Assembly: GCF_016025525.2 (NCBI RefSeq)
Contig: NZ_JACSGR010000001.1
Span: 124,001-188,000, forward strand
Direction of reading: 5' to 3'
From: Eikenella glucosivorans
GTDB lineage: Bacteria; Pseudomonadota; Gammaproteobacteria; Burkholderiales; Neisseriaceae
DNA length: 64,000 nt
The notes beneath the pieces are model-generated. The model was not told the origin of the DNA. It saw only the letters and a program-made list of their open reading frames with translations, and made no database searches. Both the position numbers and the translations under genes were made by a program. Every line of letters starts with the position of its first letter. The first letter of the stretch is position 1. Below are positions 7,194 to 16,321 of the stretch, in pieces.

Positions 7194-8375
7194 ATGTCCT
7201 TCCTCAAGCTTACCGACCAAAACGTGCGCGGCAAAACCGTGCTCATCCGCGCCGATCTGAACGTGCCGATCAAAGACGGCAAAATCGGCGACGACACCCG
7301 CATCCGCGCCTCGCTCGCCTCCGTGCGCTACTGCCTGGAAAACGGCGCCGCCGTCATCCTGATGAGCCACCTCGGCCGCCCCACCGAAGGCGAATTCAAG
7401 CCGGAAGACGACTTGGCGCCGGTGGCCGCGCATTTGGGCGGCCTGCTCGGCCTCCCCGTGCCCGTGAGCAGCGATTGGCGGGAATACCCGCCGCGCCCGC
7501 AGCCCGGCGAAGTGGTGATGCTGCAAAACGTGCGCGTGAACAAAGGCGAGAAGAAAAACAACGCCGAGCTCGGCCAAGCCTATGCCGCGCTGTGCGATAT
7601 TTATGTGAACGACGCTTTCGGCACCGCGCACCGCGCCGAAGCCTCGCTGGTGGCCGTGGCCGAAGCCGCGCCCGCTGCCTGTGCCGGCATCCTGCTGGCC
7701 GCCGAGCTCGATGCGCTGGGCAAGGCCTTAAAAAACCCCGCCCGCCCGCTGGTGGCGATTGTGGCCGGCAGCAAGGTGTCCACCAAGCTCACCATCCTCA
7801 ACAGCCTGGCCGATAAGGTAGACCAGCTCATCGTGGGCGGCGGCATCGCCAACACCTTCCTGCTCGCTGCCGGCCAGCCCATCGGCAACTCGCTGGCCGA
7901 AGCCGACCTGGCCGCCGAAGCGCGCGCCGTGGCCGAAAAAATGGCAGCCAAAGGCGGCACCGTGCCGCTGCCGCAAGACGTGGTGTGCGCCAAAGCCTTT
8001 GCTGCGGATGCCGCCGCCGAAACCAAGCCGGTAGCCGAGGTGGCTGCCGACGATATGATCCTCGACATCGGTCCGCAATCCGCCGCCAAGCTGGCCGCCC
8101 TGCTGCGCGAAGCCGGCACGATTGTGTGGAACGGGCCGGTGGGCGTGTTTGAGTTTGAGCGTTTCGCCGAGGGCACGCGCGTGATGGCTGAAGCCATTGC
8201 CGAGAGCCACGCCTTCTCCATCGCCGGCGGCGGCGACACGCTGGCGGCCATCGCCCAATTCGGCATCGCTGACAAAATCAGCTATATCTCCACCGGCGGC
8301 GGCGCCTTCCTAGAGTTTTTGGAGGGCAAACAGCTGCCCGGCGTGGCCGTGTTGGAAAAACGGGCGGCGGGCTGA
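7194..8375 (+). CDS. pgk: phosphoglycerate kinase
   Basis: Pgk transfers phosphate from 1,3-bisphosphoglycerate to ADP in glycolysis and runs in reverse for gluconeogenesis. The 393-residue protein shows the N-terminal RADLNVPI substrate motif, LMSHLGRPTEG, and the C-terminal nucleotide domain with GPVGVFEFERF, GGGDTLAAI and STGGGAFLEFLEGK. The length and all motifs are standard. It stands alone: upstream is hslV in the opposite direction, and a strong hairpin terminator follows. Glycolytic neighbours such as gapA or fba are not in the window. Confidence 0.98.
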   Translation: MSFLKLTDQNVRGKTVLIRADLNVPIKDGKIGDDTRIRASLASVRYCLENGAAVILMSHLGRPTEGEFKPEDDLAPVAAHLGGLLGLPVPVSSDWREYPPRPQPGEVVMLQNVRVNKGEKKNNAELGQAYAALCDIYVNDAFGTAHRAEASLVAVAEAAPAACAGILLAAELDALGKALKNPARPLVAIVAGSKVSTKLTILNSLADKVDQLIVGGGIANTFLLAAGQPIGNSLAEADLAAEARAVAEKMAAKGGTVPLPQDVVCAKAFAADAAAETKPVAEVAADDMILDIGPQSAAKLAALLREAGTIVWNGPVGVFEFERFAEGTRVMAEAIAESHAFSIAGGGDTLAAIAQFGIADKISYISTGGGAFLEFLEGKQLPGVAVLEKRAAG

Positions 8376-8415
8376 AGCGCCAGCTGCATGATGGCTTGAC
8401 ATGGCCTGAGGGCAT

Positions 8416-8458
8416 AAAGGCTACCTGAAAACCTTTTTGAAGTTTTCAGGTAGCCTTT
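8416..8458 (+). terminator. uptake-sequence terminator after pgk
   Basis: aaaggctacctgaaaacc and its inverted partner ending in tttcaggtagccttt form a long stem 40 bases past the pgk stop, followed by T residues. The remaining 8459-8642 holds a small agccgccc/gggcggct-type stem near 8600 and no gene. Confidence 0.75.
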
Positions 8459-8642
8459 CGTTTGCGGCTGGTTTTGGGCGAAAAGTGGGATTGGCGGGCT
8501 ACGGGCCAGGTTGCGGCCGGGGCGTAGCGTTCCGCTGCCGGATTGGGCGGGCAGCCGAAGCCGGCCAATAGGAACAGATACCGTAATCGTTTCAACACAC
8601 AGCCGCCCGAAGGCGGCTGGCTCCCGACGGCGGAAAATAGAT

Positions 8643-8684
8643 AAGGCTACCTGAAAAAGCGGTTTCAACTTTTCAGGTAGCCTG
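8643..8684 (-). terminator. uptake-sequence hairpin after sstT
   Basis: Inverted copies near 8644-8655 and 8672-8683 form a stem 25 bases beyond the sstT stop codon. Confidence 0.65.
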
Positions 8685-8708
8685 TGTGCCGATTGGCTTC
8701 AACTTAAG

Positions 8709-9965
8709 TTAGTCTTTGTCTGTAGGCCGTTTGTGCGATTGATCCACCGCTGCGGTAAACAGCACGTCGGTGGAGGAATTGAGCGCGGTTTCGGCCGAAT
8801 CCTGAATCACGCCGATGATGAAGCCCACGCCCACCACCTGCATGGCGATGTCGTTGGAAATATTAAACAGGCTGCACGCCATCGGAATCAGCAGCAGCGA
8901 ACCGCCGGCCACGCCGGAAGCCCCGCAGGCACCCACCGAGGCAATCACGCTCAAGAGCAGCGCCGTCCAAAAATCCACCGGAATGCCCAGCGTGTGCACT
9001 GCCGCCATGGTCAGCACCGTGATGGTGATGGCCGCGCCGGCCATGTTGATGGTGGCGCCCAGCGGGATGGACACGGAATAGGTGTCTTCATGCAGGCCGA
9101 GCTTCTTCGCCAAAGCCATGTTGACCGGGATATTGGCGGCGGAAGAGCGGGTGAAGAAGGCGGTCACGCCGCTTTCGCGCAGGCAGGTGAACACCAGCGG
9201 GAAAGGATTGCGGCGGGTTTGCGTGAACACGATGATGGGGTTCACCACCAGCGCCACAAACAGCATCGAGCCCAGCAGCACGGCCAAGAGGTGCAGGTAG
9301 AACTCCAGCTTGTCGAAGCCTTCCTTGATGATGGTGACCAGCACCAGGCCGAAAATGCCCGCCGGCGCAAAGCGGATCACCCAACGCACCACTTGCGAGA
9401 GCGCCTGCGCCACATCGTTTACCAATTCGCGCGTGCGCTCGCCGGCGTGGCGGAAGGCCGTGCCCAACACCAGCGCCCAAGCCAGGATGCCGATGTAGTT
9501 GGCATTGGCCAGCGCCTGCACCGGGTTGGACACCAGGTTCATCAGCAGGTGGCGCATCACTTCGCCGATGCTGGTTGGCGCTTCGTTGCTGGCCGCTTCC
9601 ACGCCGCTGAGCAGAAGCTGCGAGGGGAACATAAAGCTGGCGCTCACCGCCACCAGCGCGGCGGCGAAGGTGCCGATCAAATACAGAATCAGGATCGGGC
9701 GGATATTGGTGGGGTTGCCGCTGCGGTGCTGCGAAATGGCCGCCGTCACCAGCGAGAACACCAAAATCGGCGCCACGGCTTTGAGTGCGCCCACAAACAG
9801 GCTGCCCAAAATCCCGCCCAGTTCCACCACCGGGCCGGCCGCCGCCGTGTTGCGCACCACTGCCGCCACCAAAATACCGAGCACCATGCCGATGACAATC
9901 TGCGTAACCAGCCCCAGGCGCATGAGCGCGGCCATTGGCCCGCTTTTTGCATTATTCTCTTGCAT
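8709..9965 (-). CDS. sstT: serine/threonine:sodium symporter SstT
   Basis: This 418-residue member of the dicarboxylate/amino acid:cation symporter family imports serine and threonine with sodium across the inner membrane. Several hydrophobic segments start at about residue 20 (VTQIVIGMVLGILVAAV). The conserved SRSSAANIPVNM-like segment (FFTRSSAANIPVNM), ATINMAGAAITITVL and GACGASGVAGGSLLLIP match the substrate and ion site region of SstT. The N-terminus MQENNAKSGPMAALMRLGLV is also typical. It stands alone, between two terminator-like hairpins and a separate promoter. Confidence 0.95.
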   Translation of the reverse strand: MQENNAKSGPMAALMRLGLVTQIVIGMVLGILVAAVVRNTAAAGPVVELGGILGSLFVGALKAVAPILVFSLVTAAISQHRSGNPTNIRPILILYLIGTFAAALVAVSASFMFPSQLLLSGVEAASNEAPTSIGEVMRHLLMNLVSNPVQALANANYIGILAWALVLGTAFRHAGERTRELVNDVAQALSQVVRWVIRFAPAGIFGLVLVTIIKEGFDKLEFYLHLLAVLLGSMLFVALVVNPIIVFTQTRRNPFPLVFTCLRESGVTAFFTRSSAANIPVNMALAKKLGLHEDTYSVSIPLGATINMAGAAITITVLTMAAVHTLGIPVDFWTALLLSVIASVGACGASGVAGGSLLLIPMACSLFNISNDIAMQVVGVGFIIGVIQDSAETALNSSTDVLFTAAVDQSHKRPTDKD

Positions 9966-10018
9966 AACAAATCCTTAAACGTCGTGTTGTGTGATTGCTT
10001 CAAAAAGAAAGGCAGCCA

Positions 10019-10047
10019 GTCTAACAGAAACAAACGTATTGGCACAA
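10019..10047 (-). promoter_or_regulatory. probable sstT promoter
   Basis: On the minus strand TTGTGC (10047-10042) and TTAGAC (10024-10019) are 17 bases apart, about 55 bases before the sstT start. The gap 9966-10377 otherwise holds uptake-sequence copies near 10091, 10140 and 10285, the tamA promoter and no gene. Confidence 0.45.
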
Positions 10048-10303
10048 ATATTTACTTAGCCTTTGCCAAACAGCCGTTTATTGCGCCCGGCAGGCTACCT
10101 GAAATCCTGAGGGGAGGATATTGCCGCGCACGATTATTTTTCAGGTAGCCTCTTGCGCGGCGGCCTGATTGGTTTGGCTGCCGTGTGGAACGCCGAGTTT
10201 CTGCACCCGCCTCGTTTTAAAGGCCTTGCCGTTTGCGTGGCGGCAGTGCAAAAACCCAGCCTTAACTTTGCTAAGGCAGCGCTTTCAGGTAGCCTGCCGG
10301 CAT

Positions 10304-10332
10304 TTCAAAAGCTAGGGCAAAAATGCTAATAT
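10304..10332 (+). promoter_or_regulatory. possible tamA promoter
   Basis: TTCAAA and TAATAT are spaced by 17 bases, 45 bases upstream of the tamA ATG at 10378. The -35 box is weak. Confidence 0.4.
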
Positions 10333-10377
10333 GACCGCCGTTTGCCGCCGGCGCACCGTTTCCCCGATGATTGCCCC

Positions 10378-12219
10378 ATGAAGAAAAGCCTGCTCCCCCT
10401 CGCGCTCACCTCCGCCCTGCTGCTGAGCCTGCCCGCCGCTGCCGAAGGCACGGCGGGCGAAGCCGCCGCTGCCAAACCGGATGAGGCCGCCGCCGCGAAA
10501 ACGGCGCAGGCAGGCAGCAACGACGAGCCGGAAAAGCTCCCCTTCCCCATCATCATCGACGCCCCAGCCGACCTGGCCGCCCTGCTGCGCGAACACCTCT
10601 CCCTCATCAACCGCCAAACCGAGCCCGACGCCGATGTAGATAAAGAACAAATGCAGTTTCTGGCCGAAGAAGCGCCCGATGAAATCAAACAGATTGTGCG
10701 CTCGCAGGGCTATTTCCGCGCCGATATTCAGGTAGCCCCCGCCGGCAGCGGCTGGCGCGTTACGGTCAAACCCGGGCCGCGTACGCATGTGAGCGACGTG
10801 GGCGTGGCCATCGTGGGCAAGGTGCTGGAAGACGGCGAACTGGGCAGCTACTACAAACGCGCCATGGCCAACTGGGCGCTGCCCATCGGCAACCCATTCG
10901 TGAACAGCGAATGGAGCAGCAGCAAAGACGCCGTGCTCTCCGCCGTGCGCCGCTACAAATACCCGCTCGCCACCCTCACCGACAGCAGCGCCACCATCAA
11001 CCCGCAAACCAGCCAGGCCGTGCTTGCCGTGAACGTGGACAGCAAACAGCCGGTGTATTTCGGCGACATCCAGGTGAGCGGCACCGAGCGCTATCCCGCC
11101 TCGGTGGTTACCGGTATGGCGCAGTTCCAGCCCGGCGACCCCTATGACTTCGACAAAATCCTCGATTACCAGCAGGCCTTGGAGCAAGACAGCCACTACA
11201 GCCGCGCCCAAGTGGAGGCCGATTTTGCCAAAATGGTGAACGACCGCGTGCCGCTTTTGGTGTCCGTGAGCGAAGTGCCGCGCCAGAAGTTCGACATCGG
11301 CCTGCGCTACGATTCGGAAGACGGCCCCGGCATCCGGTTGGGCTACGAGCATTACAACGTGGCCAACAAAGGCTACGTGTTTGCCGGCGCGGTAGACGTG
11401 AGCCGCTATGAAAAAAGTGCCAGCGTGGGCTTGAGCCAGCCGCGCAACCGCAACGGCTGGTATTGGACCGGCAGCCTGGCCTACGACAGCTCCACCACGC
11501 AGAAGCTGGTGAAAGACACCATCCAGTCCGGCATTTGGCGCGTGCGCGACCGCGACGGCATCGAAGCGCGCTTCGGGCTGGAATACATCACCGAATCGCG
11601 CCACATCGTGGACGGCCCCGATTTCGGCCGCAGCAACGCGCTGATGCTCACCGCCGCCTGGCGCCGCCAAAACATCGAAACCCTACTGCGCCCGGCCAAC
11701 GGCTACTATCTGGAAGGCAAAGTGGGCGCCACCCTTGGCACGCTTGGCTCCTCCACCTCCGTGCAGCGCGTACACGGCCGCGTGGGCTACTATTTCACCC
11801 CCGAAGAACACAAAAACATCGGCACCTTCATCGTGCGCGGCGAGCTGGGCTACACCCGCTCCGAACAGGACATGGACGTGCCTTCCGTGTTGCTGTTCCG
11901 CAGCGGCGGCGCCAACAGCGTGCGCGGCTACGAGCAAGACAGCATCGGCCTGCCCGGCCCCAACGGCTCGGTGCTGCCCAACCGCACCCTGGCCGTGGCC
12001 AGCTTCGAGTATCAAAAGCCGATCAGCAAAAACTTCTCGCTGGCGCTGTTTCACGACATGGGCTCGGTGAGCCATAATTTCGCCGACATCAATTGGCGGC
12101 ACGGCAGCGGCGTCGGCCTGCGCTGGTTCAGCCCCATCGCCCCCTTCTCCTTCGACTTCGCCTACGGCCATCACGACCGCAAACTGCGCTGGCACATCAG
12201 CCTGGGAACCCGCTTCTAA
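10378..12219 (+). CDS. tamA: translocation and assembly module outer-membrane protein TamA
   Basis: TamA is a BamA-related outer-membrane barrel that works with TamB in envelope biogenesis. I use the ATG at 10378 (MKKSLLPLALTSALLLSLPAAAEG), which gives a clear signal peptide; the frame is open further upstream but without one. The 613-residue protein has POTRA-type domains up to about residue 310 (for example VNVDSKQPVYFGDIQVSGTERYP), then a barrel with GIRLGYEHYN, the FRSGGANSVRGYE lid-lock motif and a final strand ending SLGTRF with the terminal Phe typical of Bam substrates. The stop codon is followed directly by the tamB ATG, so they form one operon. Confidence 0.94.
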   Translation: MKKSLLPLALTSALLLSLPAAAEGTAGEAAAAKPDEAAAAKTAQAGSNDEPEKLPFPIIIDAPADLAALLREHLSLINRQTEPDADVDKEQMQFLAEEAPDEIKQIVRSQGYFRADIQVAPAGSGWRVTVKPGPRTHVSDVGVAIVGKVLEDGELGSYYKRAMANWALPIGNPFVNSEWSSSKDAVLSAVRRYKYPLATLTDSSATINPQTSQAVLAVNVDSKQPVYFGDIQVSGTERYPASVVTGMAQFQPGDPYDFDKILDYQQALEQDSHYSRAQVEADFAKMVNDRVPLLVSVSEVPRQKFDIGLRYDSEDGPGIRLGYEHYNVANKGYVFAGAVDVSRYEKSASVGLSQPRNRNGWYWTGSLAYDSSTTQKLVKDTIQSGIWRVRDRDGIEARFGLEYITESRHIVDGPDFGRSNALMLTAAWRRQNIETLLRPANGYYLEGKVGATLGTLGSSTSVQRVHGRVGYYFTPEEHKNIGTFIVRGELGYTRSEQDMDVPSVLLFRSGGANSVRGYEQDSIGLPGPNGSVLPNRTLAVASFEYQKPISKNFSLALFHDMGSVSHNFADINWRHGSGVGLRWFSPIAPFSFDFAYGHHDRKLRWHISLGTRF

Positions 12220-15200
12220 ATGAACGACACCGCCCTCCCCATCGATTCCGACCAACTGCCGCCCAATATCGATGCCGACACCGATGCCGCAGGCGGCAGC
12301 GCCCCGCCGCCCAAACGCCGCCGTTGGCTGCGCTGGCTGCTGGCCACCCTCTTGCTGCTGCTCACACTTTTGGTGCTTGCCGTACTGTGGCTGGCCGGCA
12401 CCGAATCCGGCCTGCGCTTCGGCGTGACGCAAATCCCTTCCTGGTTCGGCGTGGACATCAGCGTGAAAGAATTGCGCGGCACGCTGTGGCGCGGCTTCAA
12501 TGGCCGGGAAATTCAGGTAGCCACCGAAGGCGCGGATGTGGACATCAGCAGCATCAGCCTGCAATGGCAGCCCAAAGAATTGTGGCAGCGCCGATTGCAT
12601 GTAAACCGATTGGCCGCCGGCGACATCCGCATCATCAGCAAGCCCACCCCGCCCAAAGAAGACCGCCCGCCGATGAGGCTACCTGAAAGCGTGGATCTGC
12701 CGCTGGCCGTGCGGCTCGACAGCCTGGAAGTGGGGCGCATCAGCCTCGGCCAAAAAGGCGATGCCGTGGTGGAATCCGCCTCGCTGGGTTATGAGTTCGA
12801 CCATCAAAGCCACCGGCTGAAGCTCGCCTCCTTGCGCGTGCCGTGGCACGAATTCCAAGGCAGCCTCAGCCTCGACACCGCCTCCCCCTTCAAGCTCGGC
12901 GGCCAAATCCTCGGCAGCGGCGAGCTCGACGGCATTCCCGCCGAAAGCGCCTTCGCCGTCAACGGCAGCCTGCAGGAGCCCGATCTGCAAGCCCAGCTCG
13001 ACAGCGGCGAAACCCATTTCGGCCTCACCGGCCAGCTGCGCCCCTTCGAGCCGCTGCTCAACCGCAAAATCGTGCAGCTGAACATCGAAGGCCGGCAAAT
13101 CAACCCTGCGCTGTTTGAAGCCTCCCTGCCTGCCGCCGATTTGGTGTTCAACCTCGCGCTCAACCCCGCCGAGCAGGCCGACGCCCTTGCCGGCCTGCTC
13201 GAGCTGCGCAACCAGGCGCCCGCCCCCATCAACGCCAACGGCATCCCCGTGGCCGCGCTCAAAGGCAAACTGAACGTGGACACCGCCGGCAAGCTGCACC
13301 TCGACCACATCGATGCCGACCTGGCCGCCGGCGGCCGCCTCACCTTCAACGGCAACATCGACAGCGCCACGCAAAACATGGCCGTCGATGCCGCCGTGCA
13401 GCAGTTCAAGCTGCAAGACATCCTCAAACAGCAGCTCGCCCTTGCGCTAGACGGCAACATCAAACTTTCAGGTAGCCTCGGCAGCCCGCAGGCCGATTGG
13501 CAGCTCAAAGCCGGCCAAACCGACACCAGCGGCACCTTCCGGCTGCTCACCGACAAAACCAACCGCCAGCGCACCCTCTCCCTGGAGCAAGTCAGCATCC
13601 GCCCGGCCAACGGCGGTGAGCTCAAAGGCGAAGCCGCGCTCGAGCTGTTCCAAGAGCGCAAACTGGCTGCCCGCATCGACACCCAGCGCTTCAACCCCGC
13701 CGCCGTGCTGGCCGACCTGCCGCAAGGCAGCGTCAACGGCAGCGTCAAGCTCGACGGCACCCTGGCCGACAGCCCCAGCCTCCAGCTCCTGCTCGATTGG
13801 CAACAAAGCCAGCTCTCCGGCGCCCCCCTCTCCGGCAAGGCCGACCTGCGCTATGAGCAGGCGCACCTGCCCAAAGCCGACATCAACCTCCTGCTCGGCC
13901 GCAACCGCATCCGCGCCGACGGCAGCTTCGGCAAAGCCGGCGACCGCCTCAACCTCGACATCGACGCCCCCAACCTCAACCTCTTCGGCTTCGGCCTCAC
14001 CGGCTACCTGAAAGCCCAAGGCTTCCTCGCCGGCGAACCCGCCAAGCTCAGCGCCGATCTGCGCGGCCACGCCGACAGCCTCGCCGTGCAAAACGCCGTG
14101 CGCATCGCCCGCCTCGATTTCGACCTCAAAGGCTCGCCCGACCTCAACCAGCCGCTCCACATCAAGCTCGACGGCCGGCAAATCCGCATCGGCAGCACCC
14201 AAATCGACAACCTCAACCTCAATGCCGACGGCAGCGGCAAAAGCCACAGCATCAACGGCAGCAGCAGCCTCAGCCTCAGCGGCAAACCCTTCCGCCTCAA
14301 CCTTGCCGCCAACGGCGGGCTCAACAGCGAGCAGCAGTGGAACGGCCGCATCGGCCAGCTCGACATCGGCGGCGCCTTCAACCTCAAGCTGCTCAGCCCC
14401 ATCCAGCTCGAAGCCGGCGCCAAACGCGTGCGCCTCGACAACGCCCGCTGGGCCGCCATGGGCGGCAGCCTCAACCTGCAAAACTTCGTGTGGGAAAAGC
14501 AAACCGGCATCAGCAGCAAAGGCAGCGCCGACCGATTGCACCTGCAAGAGCTCGACAACCTGCTCGGCCTCGCCCGAAACGACAAAACCGTGCAGTTCCC
14601 CCTCGTGATCGGCGGCGATTGGGACTTGCGCTACAGCCGCGACGCCCAAGGCTACCTGAAACTTTCCCAGCAATCCGGCGACATCGTCATCCCCTACCGC
14701 CAGCAGTCGCTCGGCCTCGCCAACCTCGTGCTCGACACCCGCTTCCACAGCGGCCGCATCGACAACCGCCTCACCGGCAAAACCCGCTACGGCACGCTCG
14801 ACGCCTCCGTGGCCGTGAGCCAGCAGTTTGGCAACGCCATCAGCCAAGCCCCGATCAGCGGCTACCTGAAACTCAGCATCCCCGACCTCGACGCCATCCG
14901 CAACCTCCTGCCCGGCGGCATGAGCGCCAAAGGCGAGCTGGCGGTAGATACCACCGTGTCCGGCAGCGTGGGCGAGCCCCGCCTCAACGGCACCGCCACC
15001 GGCAAAAACCTCTACTACCGCGACCGCAACACCGGCGTGATTCTGGATAACGGCAGCCTTGCCTCCCGCTTCCAAGGCCGCGACTGGCTGGTGGATTCGC
15101 TCAAATTCACCCGCAAAGAAGGCAACGTCGAGCTCAAAGGCCGCGTGAACCTCACCGGCACCACGCCCGACGTGGACGTCACCGCCCAATTCGCCCGCTA

Positions 15201-16119
15201 CCCCATCCTCGACACCCCCAACCGCAAGCTCACCCTCAGCGGCAGCAGCCGCCTGCTCTACAACCCCGGGCGCGGCATGGCGCTCACCGGCGAGCTCAAA
15301 GTGGACAACGGCCACTTCGGCTTCCAAAAATCCAGCATGCCCGGGCTCGACGACGACGTGGTGGTGCTCGGCGAAGAAAAACCCGCCCAAACCGGCGCCA
15401 CCACCCCGGTGGAAATGGACCTCGCCCTCGACCTGAACGACAGCTTCCGCTTCAGCGGCCAAGGGCTCGACGTGTTGCTCGGCGGCAAGCTGCACCTTTC
15501 CGCCCGCCCCAAAGAAAACGTGCGCGCCGTGGGCACGGTAAACATCGTGCGCGGCCAATACAAAGCCTACGGCCAAGACCTCGTGATCGACAAAGGCCAG
15601 ATTTCCTTCGTGGGCCCCCTCGCCTCGCCCAACCTCAACCTGCGCGCCACCCGCAAATATTCCCCCGTGGGCGCCGGCGTGGAAGTGCTCGGCAGCTTGG
15701 ATAATCCGCGCGTGAGCCTGGTGGCCAGCGAGCCGATGAGCGACAAAGACAAGCTCTCCTGGCTCATCCTCGGCCGCGCCAGCAGCGGCAACGAAAGCGA
15801 CGAAGCCGCCGTGGCCGCCGCCGCCGGCGCCTTCCTGGCCGGCAACATCAACGACAGAATCGGCCTCCTCGACGACTTCGGTATGACCACCCGCCGCACC
15901 CGCAACACCCAAACCGGCGAGCTCAACCCCGCCGAGCAGGTCATCACCTTCGGCAAGCGCATCACCAACGAGCTCTACCTGGGCTACGAATACAGCATCA
16001 CCAGCGCCAACCAGGCCGTGAAGCTGATTTGGCAGATCAACAGCACCCTGCAGGCCATCAGCCGCGTGGGCACCGATTCCGTGAGCGGAGAAGTGCGCTA
16101 CAGCATCCGCTTCGATTAG
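12220..16119 (+). CDS. tamB: translocation and assembly module inner-membrane protein TamB
   Basis: TamB is a very long AsmA-like periplasmic bridge between inner and outer membranes, implicated in phospholipid transport and barrel assembly. The 1299-residue protein has a Pro/Lys/Arg-rich cytoplasmic start (PPPKRRRWLRW), a single membrane helix at about residues 36-60, long beta-rich repeats with Asn/Leu/Asp-rich strands, and a C-terminal DUF490/TamB domain (RGQYKAYGQDLVIDKGQISF, then YSIRFD at the end). It begins at the base after the tamA stop. At least six in-frame uptake sequences encode short motifs such as REIQVAT, RLPESV, LSGSLG and three GYLK segments, an unusually high number for one gene. 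Confidence 0.95.
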   Translation: MNDTALPIDSDQLPPNIDADTDAAGGSAPPPKRRRWLRWLLATLLLLLTLLVLAVLWLAGTESGLRFGVTQIPSWFGVDISVKELRGTLWRGFNGREIQVATEGADVDISSISLQWQPKELWQRRLHVNRLAAGDIRIISKPTPPKEDRPPMRLPESVDLPLAVRLDSLEVGRISLGQKGDAVVESASLGYEFDHQSHRLKLASLRVPWHEFQGSLSLDTASPFKLGGQILGSGELDGIPAESAFAVNGSLQEPDLQAQLDSGETHFGLTGQLRPFEPLLNRKIVQLNIEGRQINPALFEASLPAADLVFNLALNPAEQADALAGLLELRNQAPAPINANGIPVAALKGKLNVDTAGKLHLDHIDADLAAGGRLTFNGNIDSATQNMAVDAAVQQFKLQDILKQQLALALDGNIKLSGSLGSPQADWQLKAGQTDTSGTFRLLTDKTNRQRTLSLEQVSIRPANGGELKGEAALELFQERKLAARIDTQRFNPAAVLADLPQGSVNGSVKLDGTLADSPSLQLLLDWQQSQLSGAPLSGKADLRYEQAHLPKADINLLLGRNRIRADGSFGKAGDRLNLDIDAPNLNLFGFGLTGYLKAQGFLAGEPAKLSADLRGHADSLAVQNAVRIARLDFDLKGSPDLNQPLHIKLDGRQIRIGSTQIDNLNLNADGSGKSHSINGSSSLSLSGKPFRLNLAANGGLNSEQQWNGRIGQLDIGGAFNLKLLSPIQLEAGAKRVRLDNARWAAMGGSLNLQNFVWEKQTGISSKGSADRLHLQELDNLLGLARNDKTVQFPLVIGGDWDLRYSRDAQGYLKLSQQSGDIVIPYRQQSLGLANLVLDTRFHSGRIDNRLTGKTRYGTLDASVAVSQQFGNAISQAPISGYLKLSIPDLDAIRNLLPGGMSAKGELAVDTTVSGSVGEPRLNGTATGKNLYYRDRNTGVILDNGSLASRFQGRDWLVDSLKFTRKEGNVELKGRVNLTGTTPDVDVTAQFARYPILDTPNRKLTLSGSSRLLYNPGRGMALTGELKVDNGHFGFQKSSMPGLDDDVVVLGEEKPAQTGATTPVEMDLALDLNDSFRFSGQGLDVLLGGKLHLSARPKENVRAVGTVNIVRGQYKAYGQDLVIDKGQISFVGPLASPNLNLRATRKYSPVGAGVEVLGSLDNPRVSLVASEPMSDKDKLSWLILGRASSGNESDEAAVAAAAGAFLAGNINDRIGLLDDFGMTTRRTRNTQTGELNPAEQVITFGKRITNELYLGYEYSITSANQAVKLIWQINSTLQAISRVGTDSVSGEVRYSIRFD

Positions 16120-16163
16120 CCGGCCGTTCGGCCAGGCCGCCGCAAGGTATCGGCTTGGATAAA

Positions 16164-16312
16164 GTTTCAGGTAGCCTTTGCCCATGCGCGGAAGGCTACC
16201 TGAAATCATTTTCCGCAGCCCGGGCATGAATGCCCGACAGCCCCACCGCGCCCCTTCACCCCGCCCGATTTTTCAGGTAGCCTCTCCGCCATCCAAAGGC
16301 TACCTGAAAAAT
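16164..16312 (+). terminator. two uptake-sequence hairpins between tamB and waaA
   Basis: Two inverted pairs, 16164-16206 and 16268-16312, follow the tamB stop. Either could end the tamAB transcript; waaA then starts only 10 bases after the second pair. Confidence 0.55.
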
Positions 16313-16321
16313 CATTCCCCC

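Noticed and set aside
8376..8708. Riboswitch or small gene between pgk and sstT
   Set aside because: Only uptake-sequence hairpins and one short GC stem are visible; no recognised riboswitch core and no start with a ribosome site.
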